NCBI RefSeq assembly: GCF_001949145.1
Contig: NW_019091412.1
Span: 370,001-434,000 of the forward strand
Length of the DNA stretch: 64,000 nt
Source of the DNA: Acanthaster planci
Taxonomy: Eukaryota > Echinodermata > Asteroidea > Valvatida > Acanthasteridae
Direction of reading: 5' to 3'
The notes under the pieces were generated by a model. It saw nothing but the letters and a program-made list of their open reading frames with translations. It searched no databases and was not told the origin of the DNA. Shown one piece after another: positions 10,960 through 29,404 of this stretch; the stretch's first letter is position 1, and each line of letters begins with the position of its first letter. Made by a program: the position numbers and the translations under genes.

Positions 10960-11460
10960 GATTTGGTACGAGGATTAACCTGGGTATTTGTTTGCAAAGC
11001 TACGGCAGTGATCTTCCCTTCTTCTAGCTAATGTGTCCAATCCAAGGGTTGCACAGGCATTTTCATAATGCGCATAATCCTGTCCTAAAATAATTTTACT
11101 AACCCTTTTTTGAAAACGTTCTATTACTTTGCTTCATTGTCAACCCAGAATGCCAAATAACATCAGGGTATTCTAGCACTGGTCTATTGTATCCACTAAA
11201 TACAACTCACAATTCTTCCCTGTTAAACCCAAACTTTTCAGTGTATGGAACATGAACAGTTTTTGATAGGCCTTGGTCATCATCTTATCAACCTGGGAGT
11301 TCCATTTTAGATCATTCTGTATCCAAAGTCGTAACATTTTCGCTTCAGAAACGGTCCTTAATAAACCACTTGCCAACCTCATTGGCCAACTTTTTTTTCT
11401 ACGAAGAATCTTCCAATTTTTGGATTTAAAAAATGTAACAACAGCACACAAAAGTAAATC
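10960..11460 (-). pseudogene. Non-LTR retrotransposon (LINE) relic, reverse transcriptase C-terminal part
   Basis: On the minus strand about 90 codons from 11451 to 11173 carry the hallmark of the end of a LINE reverse transcriptase: KMLRLWIQNDLKWNSQVDKM, then KAYQKLFMFHTLKSLGL. After a stop near 11173 the similarity continues in other frames between 11165 and 10965 (RPVLEYPDVIWHSGLT, then a Gln-Lys-Arg-type thumb motif and LGLDTLARRRED). Stops and frame changes separate the pieces, and no 5' part, endonuclease or intact tail is present. This is a dead 5'-truncated copy. Jockey/CR1-type elements have this C-terminal block, but the clade cannot be set by eye. Confidence 0.7.
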
Positions 11461-11630
11461 TTGGCCTGAACGCAGTGAAACCTGTGGGGAATCTCCCCGA
11501 AATTCGACCGAGATAAAAATAAAAATTCTAGAAGGAAAAGTTAAGTTGTCAAATTACTTCAATCAGAAAGATTCTAAATCACCCAATTAACGAATACACT
11601 TAGCAACTGACTTTGAATCTACTCCCCGTC

Positions 11631-11650
11631 AGAGAGAGAGAGAGAGAGAC
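11631..11650. repeat. (GA)n microsatellite
   Basis: About ten GA/AG dinucleotides are followed by a short G-rich run (GGTGGGGGGAG). It is a simple repeat with no visible link to a gene. Confidence 0.8.
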
Positions 11651-12311
11651 GGTGGGGGGAGATACTCCCCTGTGTACCTACATTTTTTCTCCATTCTGGG
11701 CCTTATGGCAAGGTACTTTTTTAATCTCACAGATACAGCGTCTCAACCGCCGTTTATTGGCATATTACCGTTTCCACTGACTGCACGAGTAGAGAGCTAG
11801 TCTCCTCATCGTACACGCGCTCCAGAGACACCACATTAACTCCACGGGACAAAAACCTGATCATGCTCTGCGGAAGCTAGATCGATCGCGAAATTGCTGA
11901 ACAAATAGAGACTGGCGCAACACCACAATTATTTCTAATCAAATTGTAATTTGCAACCCTGTAACCCTTGGTTAAAATATTAGAGTCGATTAGCCTAACA
12001 ATTACGGAAGTAATCGGTGCTGTCATATCATTTATTTTTTGAGGACTTCCGAAAGGGATGAGAGATTTGCTTTCTGAGAATTACATCAGAAAGGAGGAAC
12101 GGATTTGTGAAGTACCCCAATATAAGCGAAACTCAAAAGTCTGCTCGGTTGAGAAAATCTCAATCCCAAACAAATGAGCTCTCAAAAAAGTACAGGGCGT
12201 TCGAATATTGGCTCAAATTATGTTGACTTGACAGCACATTTAATGCGCCCACGCAGTGTTATTCGTCTCCTTAATCACTCCAGCTTGATGCGGAGATTGC
12301 AGTCGGTCGCT

Positions 12312-12335
12312 GCGCCTGCGCGTTGCCATGGGAGC
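12312..12335 (+). promoter_or_regulatory. NRF1-like site next to an X-box-like (RFX) site
   Basis: GCGCCTGCGC (12312-12321) is one base from the NRF1 palindrome. It is followed directly by GTTGCCATGGGAGC (12322-12335), which has a perfect left half and a degenerate right half of the RFX X-box palindrome. The flanking 200 bp are CpG-rich in an otherwise AT-rich area, as in a promoter. RFX sites near a start mark many cilia genes, and this one lies about 1.1 kb upstream of the intronless gene at 13454. Use as its promoter is inference. Confidence 0.4.
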
Positions 12336-12485
12336 GGTAAACGGCATGGCGAGAATCCGCGCCCCGTCCCGGAAAGCGCGGAGCGGGGAATATTTGACGG
12401 GCTGGTAAATCATTGACAGATCTCGTCCGGTCGGTGGCGAAGGGGAGAGCAGTGATAGCGAAATGCACTGATTGAGAGAGAAAAC

Positions 12486-12502
12486 ATGGCTGACGAGGAC
12501 GC
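12486..12502 (+). other. Possible leader exon end with short start (MADED)
   Basis: ATGGCTGACGAGGACGC runs into GTAAGC, a usable splice donor, just downstream of the CpG-rich promoter-like segment. If spliced to the gene at 13454 it would need an acceptor at 13382-13454 in the right phase, and none with a pyrimidine tract is present. More likely it lies in a 5' leader exon whose acceptor is near 13229 (CACTTCATGCAG), where it would be a short upstream reading frame. Confidence 0.25.
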
Positions 12503-13453
12503 GTAAGCATCATTCTGCAGCGACATCGGAGCGTCGTCAATTATGGTAATGTACCGTAGTTTGTTGTTTGTGGACGGACGATCAGGACTGCTTTTCCCGC
12601 TGTTTTTCTTGATGAAATAGTAATTGATGATGCTGCTCAGCCTGTGCGCACCAAACTGAAAACGTTTCCCTGGCAACCAGTTATCCGTTGGACTTCGGTT
12701 TCCGGCGAATGGATGGTCCCATAAAGCATGCTAGTTTGGTTTGTTCCTTGATCAACATGGCTGTCCCAGCAACCTGCACGTATTTATGTTTAAAATTCTA
12801 ATCGATGTCATATTCAAGCGCGCGTGTTGAGCCTATACAGTTTGTGTTAGAATAAATTATGCCAACCACATGTCGCAATATTTAACGGATGAAAGCCGTC
12901 ATTTTTTACACTTAAAACATGGCCTGGCTATTTACTGTGAACTATTGATCTCTGAAAAGGCAAAGTTGATATGCAATGAAATGCAGCAATTTGGTAATCA
13001 AAATAATATTTGTACCCCTCACACATAGGTGAGATTACCAACCAAGCTAGCCTCTGATTCGGCAAAAGACGATGACCTTTCTTGACCTCCGTGACGTCAT
13101 TGCGCGTTATTTTCTTTTCTTGTGCGTGCTTCCAAGGCAACAACCACTTGGGTGATGTGTTAGCACAGCATCAACATTCCCCAGTGAAGTAGTGGAAAGA
13201 GCCAACCTAACCTGCCACTTCATGCAGTGCAGAGCACCTCTAATCGCCAGGGTCTAAGAGCTTCGCGCAGAAAAAAAAGTAAAGGGATTCAGCGATTACA
13301 CCAGAGAGGCTCTCCATCTTTTGTGAACCGTTAACCGACGACATGTCGCCTCTTCCGCCCAGGGAAGGTTTGATTGATTGATTCGGCGCCATCTGGTACG
13401 GTTTACCTTTGCACCTACGCCAAAACAAAAAGGGAAGGACACGAGCCGTCACC

Positions 13454-14440
13454 ATGTCTGAGCTCAGAGACAGAGAGGGGAGAGGCAACCGAAACAGCGG
13501 CGGCGGCGGCAGCAGTAACGTAACACCCTCACGATCTGAAGTCATGGAGAAGACACTAGGCGAGCTACGGGGGAAGGTCACCGAAGTCACCGATGAGTCC
13601 TTCAACAAGGCGTGGGACCGGGTGTATGGTAACAAAGAGTACCGGCCTTCATGGGTGGGGAAGATCACGGACGGGGGACGGCAACGCGGAGGGCGCGGAC
13701 TACCCCCGCCAAAGCCACTCTATGTGCCCGGTGCTGGCATACGGCCAGAGCCGGCCGCCGCTCAAGGGTCGACGGGGCCCGCCCATGACAAGGCGCTGAG
13801 GAAGATTGAGGAGGAGCCGCCTCCCAAGCCGAGGCTCAAGCCCCAGAAGTCACACGAGGAGATCAAGTCCAAGCAGTACGCCGGCATCCCGGAGCAGTTC
13901 CGGGCCAAGCATGTGCCCAGCCCGCTGAAAATCGGTGGGAAAGTCGTGCCCCAAGAGCAAGAATTGGACACCTGGAAGGATGCCATTGCTTCGGATGAAG
14001 TCAGCGGTGACGGCAAGCCGGTGTACAACAAAGTGGTGAAGCAGACCAACATCACCGGCTGGATGGACAACAATAACTACTGGGAGCCCAAGACGACTAG
14101 TCTCACTTCCAACCTGCCACCACCGCCCCGCAGACGGCATAAGCCCAGGATTCAGAACCACATCGTCACGGCCAACTACGACATGGTGGGCAAGTACGAG
14201 AACAAGGTCCGGCGACAGGACTTGAAGATCGGCGCCCAGGAGCTGCCGGCCGAGAAGGAGCTGAAGACCTGGGGAGAGGATCTGGAAATCCCAGATGATT
14301 TGGGGGCGACTGATTACAGCCAGGAGGACGCCAAGGTTCTAGAGACGGCCGGCAGCTCGCCTCGTCGACAGAAGTGGAATGCTGTGCTGAAACACTCCAA
14401 TGTCCCCGGGTTCTTCACCCACAATAACTACTGGAAGTAA
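13454..14440 (+). CDS. Unrecognised 328-residue protein with duplicated NNYW module
   Basis: An intronless frame starts at an ATG in a strong context (GTCACCATGT); the open frame extends upstream only to 13382 without another ATG. Residues 1-40 are Gly/Ser/Arg-rich and 80-130 are Pro/Arg/Lys-rich. Two related modules follow. Module A (about 156-210) runs SPLKIGG, then ELDTWKD, then KVVKQTNITGWMDNNNYW. Module B (about 255-327) runs QDLKIGA, then ELKTWGE, then AVLKHSNVPGFFTHNNYW, one residue from the C-terminus. The protein is basic, Pro-rich, and lacks signal peptide or membrane segment. Short aromatic motifs repeated in a basic chain recall axonemal microtubule inner proteins, and the upstream X-box-like site agrees, but no named family was recognised. 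Coding is well supported; the function is inference. No AATAAA was seen in the next 500 bases. Confidence 0.8.
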   Translation: MSELRDREGRGNRNSGGGGSSNVTPSRSEVMEKTLGELRGKVTEVTDESFNKAWDRVYGNKEYRPSWVGKITDGGRQRGGRGLPPPKPLYVPGAGIRPEPAAAQGSTGPAHDKALRKIEEEPPPKPRLKPQKSHEEIKSKQYAGIPEQFRAKHVPSPLKIGGKVVPQEQELDTWKDAIASDEVSGDGKPVYNKVVKQTNITGWMDNNNYWEPKTTSLTSNLPPPPRRRHKPRIQNHIVTANYDMVGKYENKVRRQDLKIGAQELPAEKELKTWGEDLEIPDDLGATDYSQEDAKVLETAGSSPRRQKWNAVLKHSNVPGFFTHNNYWK

Positions 14441-14903
14441 ACCAGGACCTTCCTTTAAAGAGTCCCCGCTAATCATCTTCCAATTGTTGACAGCCGACGT
14501 AACGATGAAAACACAGCAATGAGCGACGATTGTGTGATGAAAATCTACCCTTGGCAAAGCAATGCAAAACTTATAATCGATCGCAAACGAAGCGTTTCGG
14601 CATCTGAAGTGGTCTTTGATGTCAACGACACTCCAGTGTGTCCCTTCTTTGAATGATAAAAAAGGTGGCTGAATCGTTTGAATAACTATGATTTGACCTT
14701 TGACGGCTTAACCTAAATATACAGCGCCCTCTGTTCACTTCCAGGGTCACAGTACGTCGTCTTTCAATAATCTTCAAATCACTTCGCGTAGTTCTCTATT
14801 CGTAGCGCTTAAAGTTTTTGTTTTGCTGCATCCCTAATTTTTAAAACTTGCCACAGCGAAACTTTCAGTAAAAGAGTGACAAATGGGACGGCTTGGTTGC
14901 ACA

Positions 14904-14965
14904 AACAAGTCAGTCCGTCGCTGTCCTTATTTTGAACAAGTCAGTCTGTCGCTGTCCTTATTTTG
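14904..14965. repeat. Tandem duplication, 31 bp x 2
   Basis: Two adjacent 31-bp units (14904-14934 and 14935-14965) beginning AACAAGTCAGT differ at a single base (C to T). It is a recent local duplication 460 bases after the NNYW gene. Confidence 0.85.
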
Positions 14966-14969
14966 AGCA

Positions 14970-17900
14970 TGTGCTTGGTTGCGTTACGAGACACAGGACT
15001 TGAAGAACACGCCGTTAGACTACTGCCTCAAGTCACGTAGCACCATATGGCCGTGTCCGAAACGGGCTTCCAGAGCTACGGCTGGGTCTATTGTCTGCGT
15101 GTCGACGCGTATTTCCAATGGAGTGGAGACCTAGACCTAGCTCTAGGCAACAGATTTGACGCAGTCGAGCTCGGCTGGACTGATCTTGACACGGTTTCTT
15201 GTTCTCGCGCTCGAACGGCGGGAACACGAACCCAGAACACTGTTCTTGGAACAGGACCACGCACCACCTCCTCGTCAGGGTTTTACAGGAACACACGGAA
15301 AAACTCGTGAGATTTTGATTTTAGAACAGCTGCAAAGTAGAGAGATGGCTTCCAAAGCCAGAGACAAAGGGAAGTTTTGCAAAAATAACATTAATTATTT
15401 TCGATAACACGGGAAAGAATGTCCCAGTTTAAATAGAAAAGAATTCAGCCCATCCAAACATTAAATCTCGTGGCCGCCGCCATGTTGCATGTTGCTTGCC
15501 ACTAACCACCAGCAATAACCGGTCGTTTGTTCCTGGCGTTCGAGTAGCTGACCACAAACAAAAAATTGAGCTGTTTGAACTCGGCCATCATGATGGCAAC
15601 TTTACCAGCCTGTCTTAAATGCCTTGATGCCAACAGAGGGCGCCGTATATAAACTCGTACCACTTCAATACTTTGGTTGTGTATACTAGTGTCAATATGC
15701 TGACAGATTCGCTTGTACATATCCAACTGATCCGTATGCAAACATTTATGTCAACTCGAAAGTGCGTTGTGAAAGTACGTTATGTACCTAGTTAGTTATT
15801 CGATAGAATGTTTGATTTCAGAGTCAATCTAAACTTAACAACTTCAAGTAATAGTTTTAAAGAGTAATGTGTAATTTTATAATTGTCAGTTTCAGAGATT
15901 TTGCCGGTATTCCTTTTCGCTCGGTTCGGCTGTTTTGTTACTTTCCTGATGAAGTTGTTGCCTTACAGTATCCTACATAGTTACGACAGAAGAACTAGTT
16001 TTTAACGGACGAATCGCGTCGAAATCATACGCCAATTTATCACGGCAGCGGATAATTTAAAATCGGGGTTTAATTCAAAGATTGAAAAAAAACTAAAAAC
16101 TACCAGTATGAAATAACACTTAATGAGTAAATGACGAAACGTCGAGAAATTATCATGAGTTATAGCAGTTACTGGCCGCCGTTTGAAAGGAAACCGCGGG
16201 GTTTCTCAGCTCTAGCTGTGTGTCGTTAAGTTCAGCTATATCCCCTTCGGCGTCACCGACCAGTTTCCGTACGCTGTTGAGCGATGGAAGTCCCGTATCC
16301 TGACCGGTTCAAACTTCCATCTGGCGGTAGAGTAAGTACCATGGTGCGCGGTGCCTGTCAAAAACACCTGCTTAAGTGAAAATGACGGACCTGTTTCAAA
16401 GGGTGCGAATGCCTTAACCCCTCGTTTTCCATTTTTCGTTTCCGTTCTTTACCACTCTTTCCGCGGAGCCATCTCGCTATTATTAGCATTGTACCGTTTT
16501 TTGAGCCAAAATCGCATGTGCCAGATTCCCCGTGAAAACATCTCACATTGTCCATCTTGTCGTTCGCACACAGTTGTGGACCATGCTACATCTAATAATA
16601 CTAGGACAATTATATACCGGTCCCCTTTCAGTTCAAAGTCTTGCTGATAAATGAACGAAGCGTCAGTGACGGATATTTAGGCCTAACTATGATTTGACTA
16701 GCCTATACAAGGCTGACAATACTTAATTACAAAATCTGGAGACAGACTTTGCCCATCATGCGAACCCCGCAGCTCGGGTGTTAAACTAAATAGTCACACC
16801 ACAAGCAGCTTTTCGTAATGAAGGAAATATCAATTGAAAAGACAGAAAAACAGACCGAATAATGGGGATTTGTTTAAAGCAGCATGCCGCATTATCGCGG
16901 TATAAACCTCATGGGTAATTCACTGTAAAAGTTGATTTCAGAGCTGTAAAAAATACGCGCCCCCAGATAGTGAATGGCTCAGACATACTGTGTCAACCCA
17001 CCTAGCTCACAATTATAACAATCTGACATCTGAAAATCAAAATTCAAGCGATTTTTGCGATGTCTGAAATGACTGTAGGCGTCTGGATGAGTATTATTCC
17101 CTCCAAGAGAGGCTTCATCTTATCTCATGCAGAATTTCTTTCAATGTTTTAATGTTTTGAAATACATTGTTGAGAGCCAATTTTCAAAGCCAGTATAGGC
17201 CTAATAACTCGCAATAATAAAGTAATAACTCGTATGAAATGCATTTCAAATCTACTCTAGCTTTTAAACGTACAACCAATTGAACGGAAAACAATCATTC
17301 CTTGTGCAAATAAGGAAATCACCTCACATACTTAAGCCGACGCAAATGCCAAGTCAGTTGCTGGTTGAAACCAAGACCTTAAGTTCACGATTACAATTCT
17401 TAATGCCCAAGTCATTTTGTGCACTCAAACTAATTTCTGTTTTTACTTCAGGCAAAACATTTTGCAAAAGGCAAACAATTATTATACTCAGGATTTAGAT
17501 TATTTGAATCCTAAAATATATTGAAATGGCAATTCCCAATAATGAGAAACAGTTACAATACGCGTGCGTCAAACAAGTTTTTTCGTCCATTTTTTTTCCA
17601 GAAAAACCTTATAAATTTCACATCCAGTAAAAAGTTGTACAGGCTTCGTAAAACAACATCGCGGCCGTCATCAAGTCAATAGCACGTGCAGTGGTTTGAG
17701 GTAAAGGAGACGGGTAAATTCCACACGTAGGCACGGTAATGGTGGAAGATTTAACACGCCTGTCCGCGGTAATAAAGAGCCGGACAGGAATTTTTTCATC
17801 AAGCGAATGAAATATCCGGCCATATCTCACCGCCGAGAGAATGCAGTACAGTAATTTCATCGCGGCATAGACCCATTCATATCTCATGAGTCAGTCAACA

Positions 17901-20180
17901 TTATGTGGTCAAATTAAATGCTATTATTAGCAATAAGAATACATAACTTAGCATCAATGGACAAAAAGTTTTCCAATTTAATAACACTCCAAACTTGATG
18001 GCTCCGTGTACCAGTATATAAACGCATTCTTCATGGTTGACACGATCGTCTTATCGCACTATCAACGTTGACTAAGCGCTCGTCCACCGTTACGAAAAAG
18101 CTATCTTTCGTAGGTCTGTCATTAAATTTATAATGTACTTTTATCTGAACTTACGAACACGTCCACAGGGAGAAAGCTCTATTTCAAAAGAACCAATTAA
18201 TTCTCAAATGAAAAGTTGCATCCGACTGTTTGCTTCAAATTTGCAGATATGAAAACATACATGGTCACAGCTGTTTGGAATTCAGATATAAAACCATTTC
18301 TGCATGGATGGAATAATTACTCTCCACTTCTTGTAGATTATATTGTAAAGAACATCGAGATAGCAAACAGTTTGGTTGGTGATAGTTTACACAATATGAG
18401 GAAATATAGAAAAAAGAAAGTTTCATGTGTTTTTGCGAATGCTTTTCTCTGTTATTATAATTCTTCCGCACGGCGTAAGTACGGACTTTTTCTCGCGTTT
18501 TGTTTGCTCATCAGTCCTGATGTAGATTTATTGGTCTCTGCTTCCTGTCCAAGTAGCCATTGCTGGGCCAATCGGAATAATGTTTGGAGAGCCCAGAGTC
18601 TGACAAATGACTCCAAAGTACGATAAATTATACAGCTCGATCCGCGGCGGCACGATTGGTTTACCGCACCCGGAGAAGCACCTCCCGCCGTAGCTAGGCA
18701 CGCTTGACGGTAGCGTGACCGTCCGATGGTCCGCCGAGGACCTCTTCACATCCTTGGGAGACTGGCCTTATCGCTGCAGATAAAACACAGAGCCCTGGAT
18801 CAATACTTCGGTTACCCCCGACGAGCTATCATTAGACGGTGTCATTACGGAGGGCATTATTTTTCCGGCCGTGGAAATTTGTTGATTTGTAACTGCGTGA
18901 TTATGACATGCGACAGACGGGAGTTACTGTGGTAACCAACACGTCACGGGTTCGAAAAACATTCTAGCTACGCCTAAGCATTGCTCTGGCTTTAGATTTA
19001 GGAACATTTATTCTAATGTTACTGTTATTCATAATGATTATGGATTTCAACTTTAATCCTTTCCTCAAAATACAAGATTTTGTGCCTAAATTTGTTCTTT
19101 CTTGCAAACGTCGACGAAATATTGCACCAAAATGTTAGATGGTAAAAAAAAAATCATCATTTTTTGGAAGAAAATCGGCAATGATGCTGAAACATGTTAC
19201 ATGCTCTTTTTTCCTTACAATAGATTGGAATCATAAGAAAAGTAAAGCAGTTAGTTGTTATAGTGTTTTTAAAGAACTTTTTTATCTACAGATGAAAACC
19301 ATTTGAAAAGGTGGTTATTATCCTCTGCAGATATTGCCTTTTACGAATCCGTCCATCTCAAAGTAGAAATTTAGATTTTGTAAATACGTGTAGTATTGAA
19401 AAGTGTAATGTGTTATTAATTGCTGTTAAATGATTGCTTTTAAGCTTTCTAAATGCCGTTTTTGCGATGTAAATTAGTATGCTGTGCACTGCAGGAGTAC
19501 CCCCAGTTGTCTATAAAAGCTGGGGCCAAAAGGAGATAAGTAAACATTATTTTTACATTTCTTCATTGAAAAAAAGATTTTTTTTTTAATTCGATCAATA
19601 AAACAATCCTTGCGTTCGTTCTCGTTAAGAATTCACAACAACACTCATATGTAACATCACACCTTTCCCCACGTCCAGGAAATCTCCCCCAACCCACCCC
19701 GTGGCTGGCCGCTGTATCCTCAAACCATACCCTGCTCTCAGTTCCAAAGGTATAATGGAACCCCTATTCATGTATATAGGGCGCAATAGCGCCGCTCAGA
19801 TTTGCTTATGACCGCCGCCGAGACGGTACAGGCAGAGCTATATTTCTGCTTTTATTGTCGTACTGTGTGTTCCTTGCACCTGTCGTGCGCCATTTTACTA
19901 CAAGCTGGTCCAACAAGAGAGAGCAAAACAGAACGCAGCGGCTGTTTCATGTCTACAAAAATACTTTGCGGTGTAACCATACTTCATTTCGTATTCAGTG
20001 CGGACCGAAGGAAACAAGTATTTATGGACTAAAGATTCGACACGATAAACGTTATCAACCAGTACTAACGTTCACTTATTCAAATCATATGCTGACCACA
20101 TCTCTGTTATTTCCAAGAAATAGTTAAAACATTTAGAAAGTTGTAATTATGGCACAAACGAACACTTTATGTTTTCTCAA
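14970..20180. other. Gene-poor stretch
   Basis: No exon, RNA gene or mobile element could be supported. Two CpG-richer islands stand out from the AT-rich background: 17640-17890 and 18600-18950. Both have open frames of up to 90 codons in one direction but no splice logic or known motif, so they may be regulatory sequence. Comparison with a related genome would decide. Confidence 0.4.
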
Positions 20181-20181
20181 T

Positions 20182-20187
20182 TTTAAT
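20182..20187 (-). terminator. Candidate poly(A) signal for allantoicase
   Basis: ATTAAA on the minus strand lies 578 bases after the allantoicase stop codon. It is the first common variant found; a canonical AATAAA occurs only at 19851-19856. Confidence 0.3.
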
Positions 20188-20764
20188 GGATCTTTCATTT
20201 ACGACGAACTCTTAAAAACAAAATTTAAAAAAAATCAGAATTCAGCGTCGGCCTTAAACTACTCGGTCAACTCTATTTTGAGTCATTCTCAAAATCTAGA
20301 CTTTCGCCTGAACTTGATTAGTGTCTCACATGGACTTGGCACATACTGCATTTCATGCTCACGAAATTGATCAAATTCGCTCTCATGTTGAAATTTTAAC
20401 CATGATTATTACACCTGCCCTTATCCTCTGTCACGAACAATTTTTCTCTTAACTCAAACTTCATTTTGATAATATCTGAACAAATCTAACCATTTGAGGT
20501 TATCACAAAAACAAAAGAAGAGGGTAATTCCCACACTGTGAAACAAAAAACAAACAAACAAACAAAAAACCACTGACGTAGTTCTGAAAATTGTTTTCCA
20601 ATTCAAGAATTACAAGAACAATGAGGAAAGAATTCACTTCAAACGTAATACTATATCAGCTGCAATCAAAGGAACCTTCACATTGAGGAGGGCAGCATAA
20701 ACAAGTCGAAAAAAATCAGACAGGCGTATTTCCAATGGTACAGACGGGCTTCAGTTGTACGCAG

Positions 20765-27665
<6,901 letters not shown>

Positions 27666-27810
27666 CACAATATTAGGAGCTTGTCACCTGTCACTTCATG
27701 TAGTGTCGACGAATCCAAAAGGCCTAGGCCTATGTTTACGCCAAAAAAACCCTTGCTTGATCCACGACCATGACTAGACTGTGACCTTGCCAAAGAACGT
27801 TCATACTGCT

Positions 27811-27893
27811 GTACATGTACTATACAATGTACAATGTACAATGTACATGTACATTGTACTGTACATGTACACTGTACTGAACATGTACATTAC
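27811..27893. repeat. Iterated TACATGTA-type palindromic repeat
   Basis: Overlapping GTACATGTAC, ACAATGT and ACATTGTAC units form a cluster with a perfect 24-bp palindrome at 27836-27859. It lies 150-230 bases upstream of the allantoicase start codon. Single TACATGTAC motifs also recur in the allantoicase introns (about 25690, 26710, 27141, 27228). A second self-complementary run of GTACGCGTACGTACG type follows at 27913-27936. Confidence 0.7.
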
Positions 27894-29125
27894 ATCTTTA
27901 GCTAGCTTTGATCGTACGCGTACGTACGTGCGTACAGCGCGAGCGCCGTCGCGCTTCGGGTACCGGGTACGACCTTTGCGTGCCCTATGCTCCATTCATA
28001 TGCCATTCTAGTTCTGTGCGCAAGCTGGGTACGATTATGAATAAAACAGCATATGACGTAAACATGAATAAAACAACACAGGACGCTTCATGACCCGATA
28101 CCGCATTCATATGGGCGGCCAAAAAGACCAAAATTGATTTTAAGGAAAAATAAACAATTACAAGCAAACAGAATCTTGTTATTCAAAAATCTAAATAATA
28201 AAACACAAAAGAATCACCAAAACCATTTGAGAAACAAATTATTAAAAATTCTAATTAAAAGATTAAAAGTTACAGGTAAAAAAAAATAATTTCACCAAAA
28301 TTGAATTAACCACGGGCAAACAACATTTTCTTATCAAAATGTAAATGTAATAATTTAAAATATAAATGACCAACATCTGAAAATGATATGCACCCAAAAA
28401 ATTCCCAAAATGAAAATACGAAATGATTGGGGGAAAAAATGTCCAAACCAAAGGTCGCCAGCAGTTTACTTCAATTTTTCACAACGAAGCTAAACGCAAA
28501 TCATTTGAAAAATTCTGAAAGAAATTTGGTTCCGACGTATAATACTTCATTTTTTGTAAAATTAATTTTGACCCATTTGGCCGATTCTGGCGCTTTTGGC
28601 AGCCCAGTTTTTGTTTCTAACAAACCATTATTTCACCGGTTGATAACAAAACTGACCTTTAAATGATTCCACACTAACACACAATATTTACGATATAAAG
28701 TTTGTGAAATATTAATACGTTAATTTTTGGTGAATACGGTTATTGAAGTGAGTTTTCAAATTATTTTTGTTTGATTTTATAAATTACCGATGGGGAATTG
28801 CCCTTACTAGTCACGTGGTACCCGACGTACTGTTCGCGGATATGTACATGTCTGTATATTGTGCTAGTGTTGGATGCAGCATGCATAGAGTAGCAAGGAC
28901 TGATGCAGGTGTATCGATTCTGTATTCTGTAAATATTCTGCAATTTGAGAAGATCATGCGTACAAATATCGAAGTGTTTTAGCCCATTTGTACGTAGTAA
29001 AGTAAATTGGTAAGTCACACTGTTTAGTAGGAGGATAAAGGGGTAAGAAACTTGCGACACGTGGATTGGCGTCCGTCCACGTCTGCCATGGCCGTTCATA
29101 CGAATTACGATACCGCTCCGCGTAT

Positions 29126-29170
29126 GTACTAGCATGGAGGAAGGAACTGTTCCTTCCTCCATGGTACTAG
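29126..29170. repeat. 31-bp palindrome flanked by 7-bp direct repeats
   Basis: Positions 29133-29163 form a near-perfect palindrome (15-bp arms beginning CATGGAGGAAGGAAC around a single central T). It is flanked on both sides by the same heptamer GTACTAG (29126-29132 and 29164-29170). The direct repeats look like a target-site duplication around a very small inserted or excised hairpin. Confidence 0.7.
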
Positions 29171-29404
29171 GTACGCCAAGGTTGGCGCATGGCAAATGGC
29201 CGGACGCTCAGCTGGGTACGATCGGTCGATCTTTGAGCGACATGTCGATCGTATTGTTGATTTGCCGAAAATTCCGCCGATAACCATTTCTTGTTCATTG
29301 GCGGTTGTGGAAGATTAATCGGGAAGAGTTCCAAACATGCCAATACATGCCGACGTTAAACAGTAACTAGGCCTACTCCATTGATTATGTCCACCTAGGA
29401 ACAG

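Noticed and set aside
17618-17887. 89-codon minus-strand frame in a CpG-richer patch
   Set aside because: No motif, splice signal or start context. More likely conserved or regulatory non-coding DNA, which cannot be judged without comparison.
27781-28011. 76- and 64-codon frames on both strands reading VQCTMYMYIV-type repeats
   Set aside because: They are translations of the TACATGTA palindromic repeat and have no independent support.
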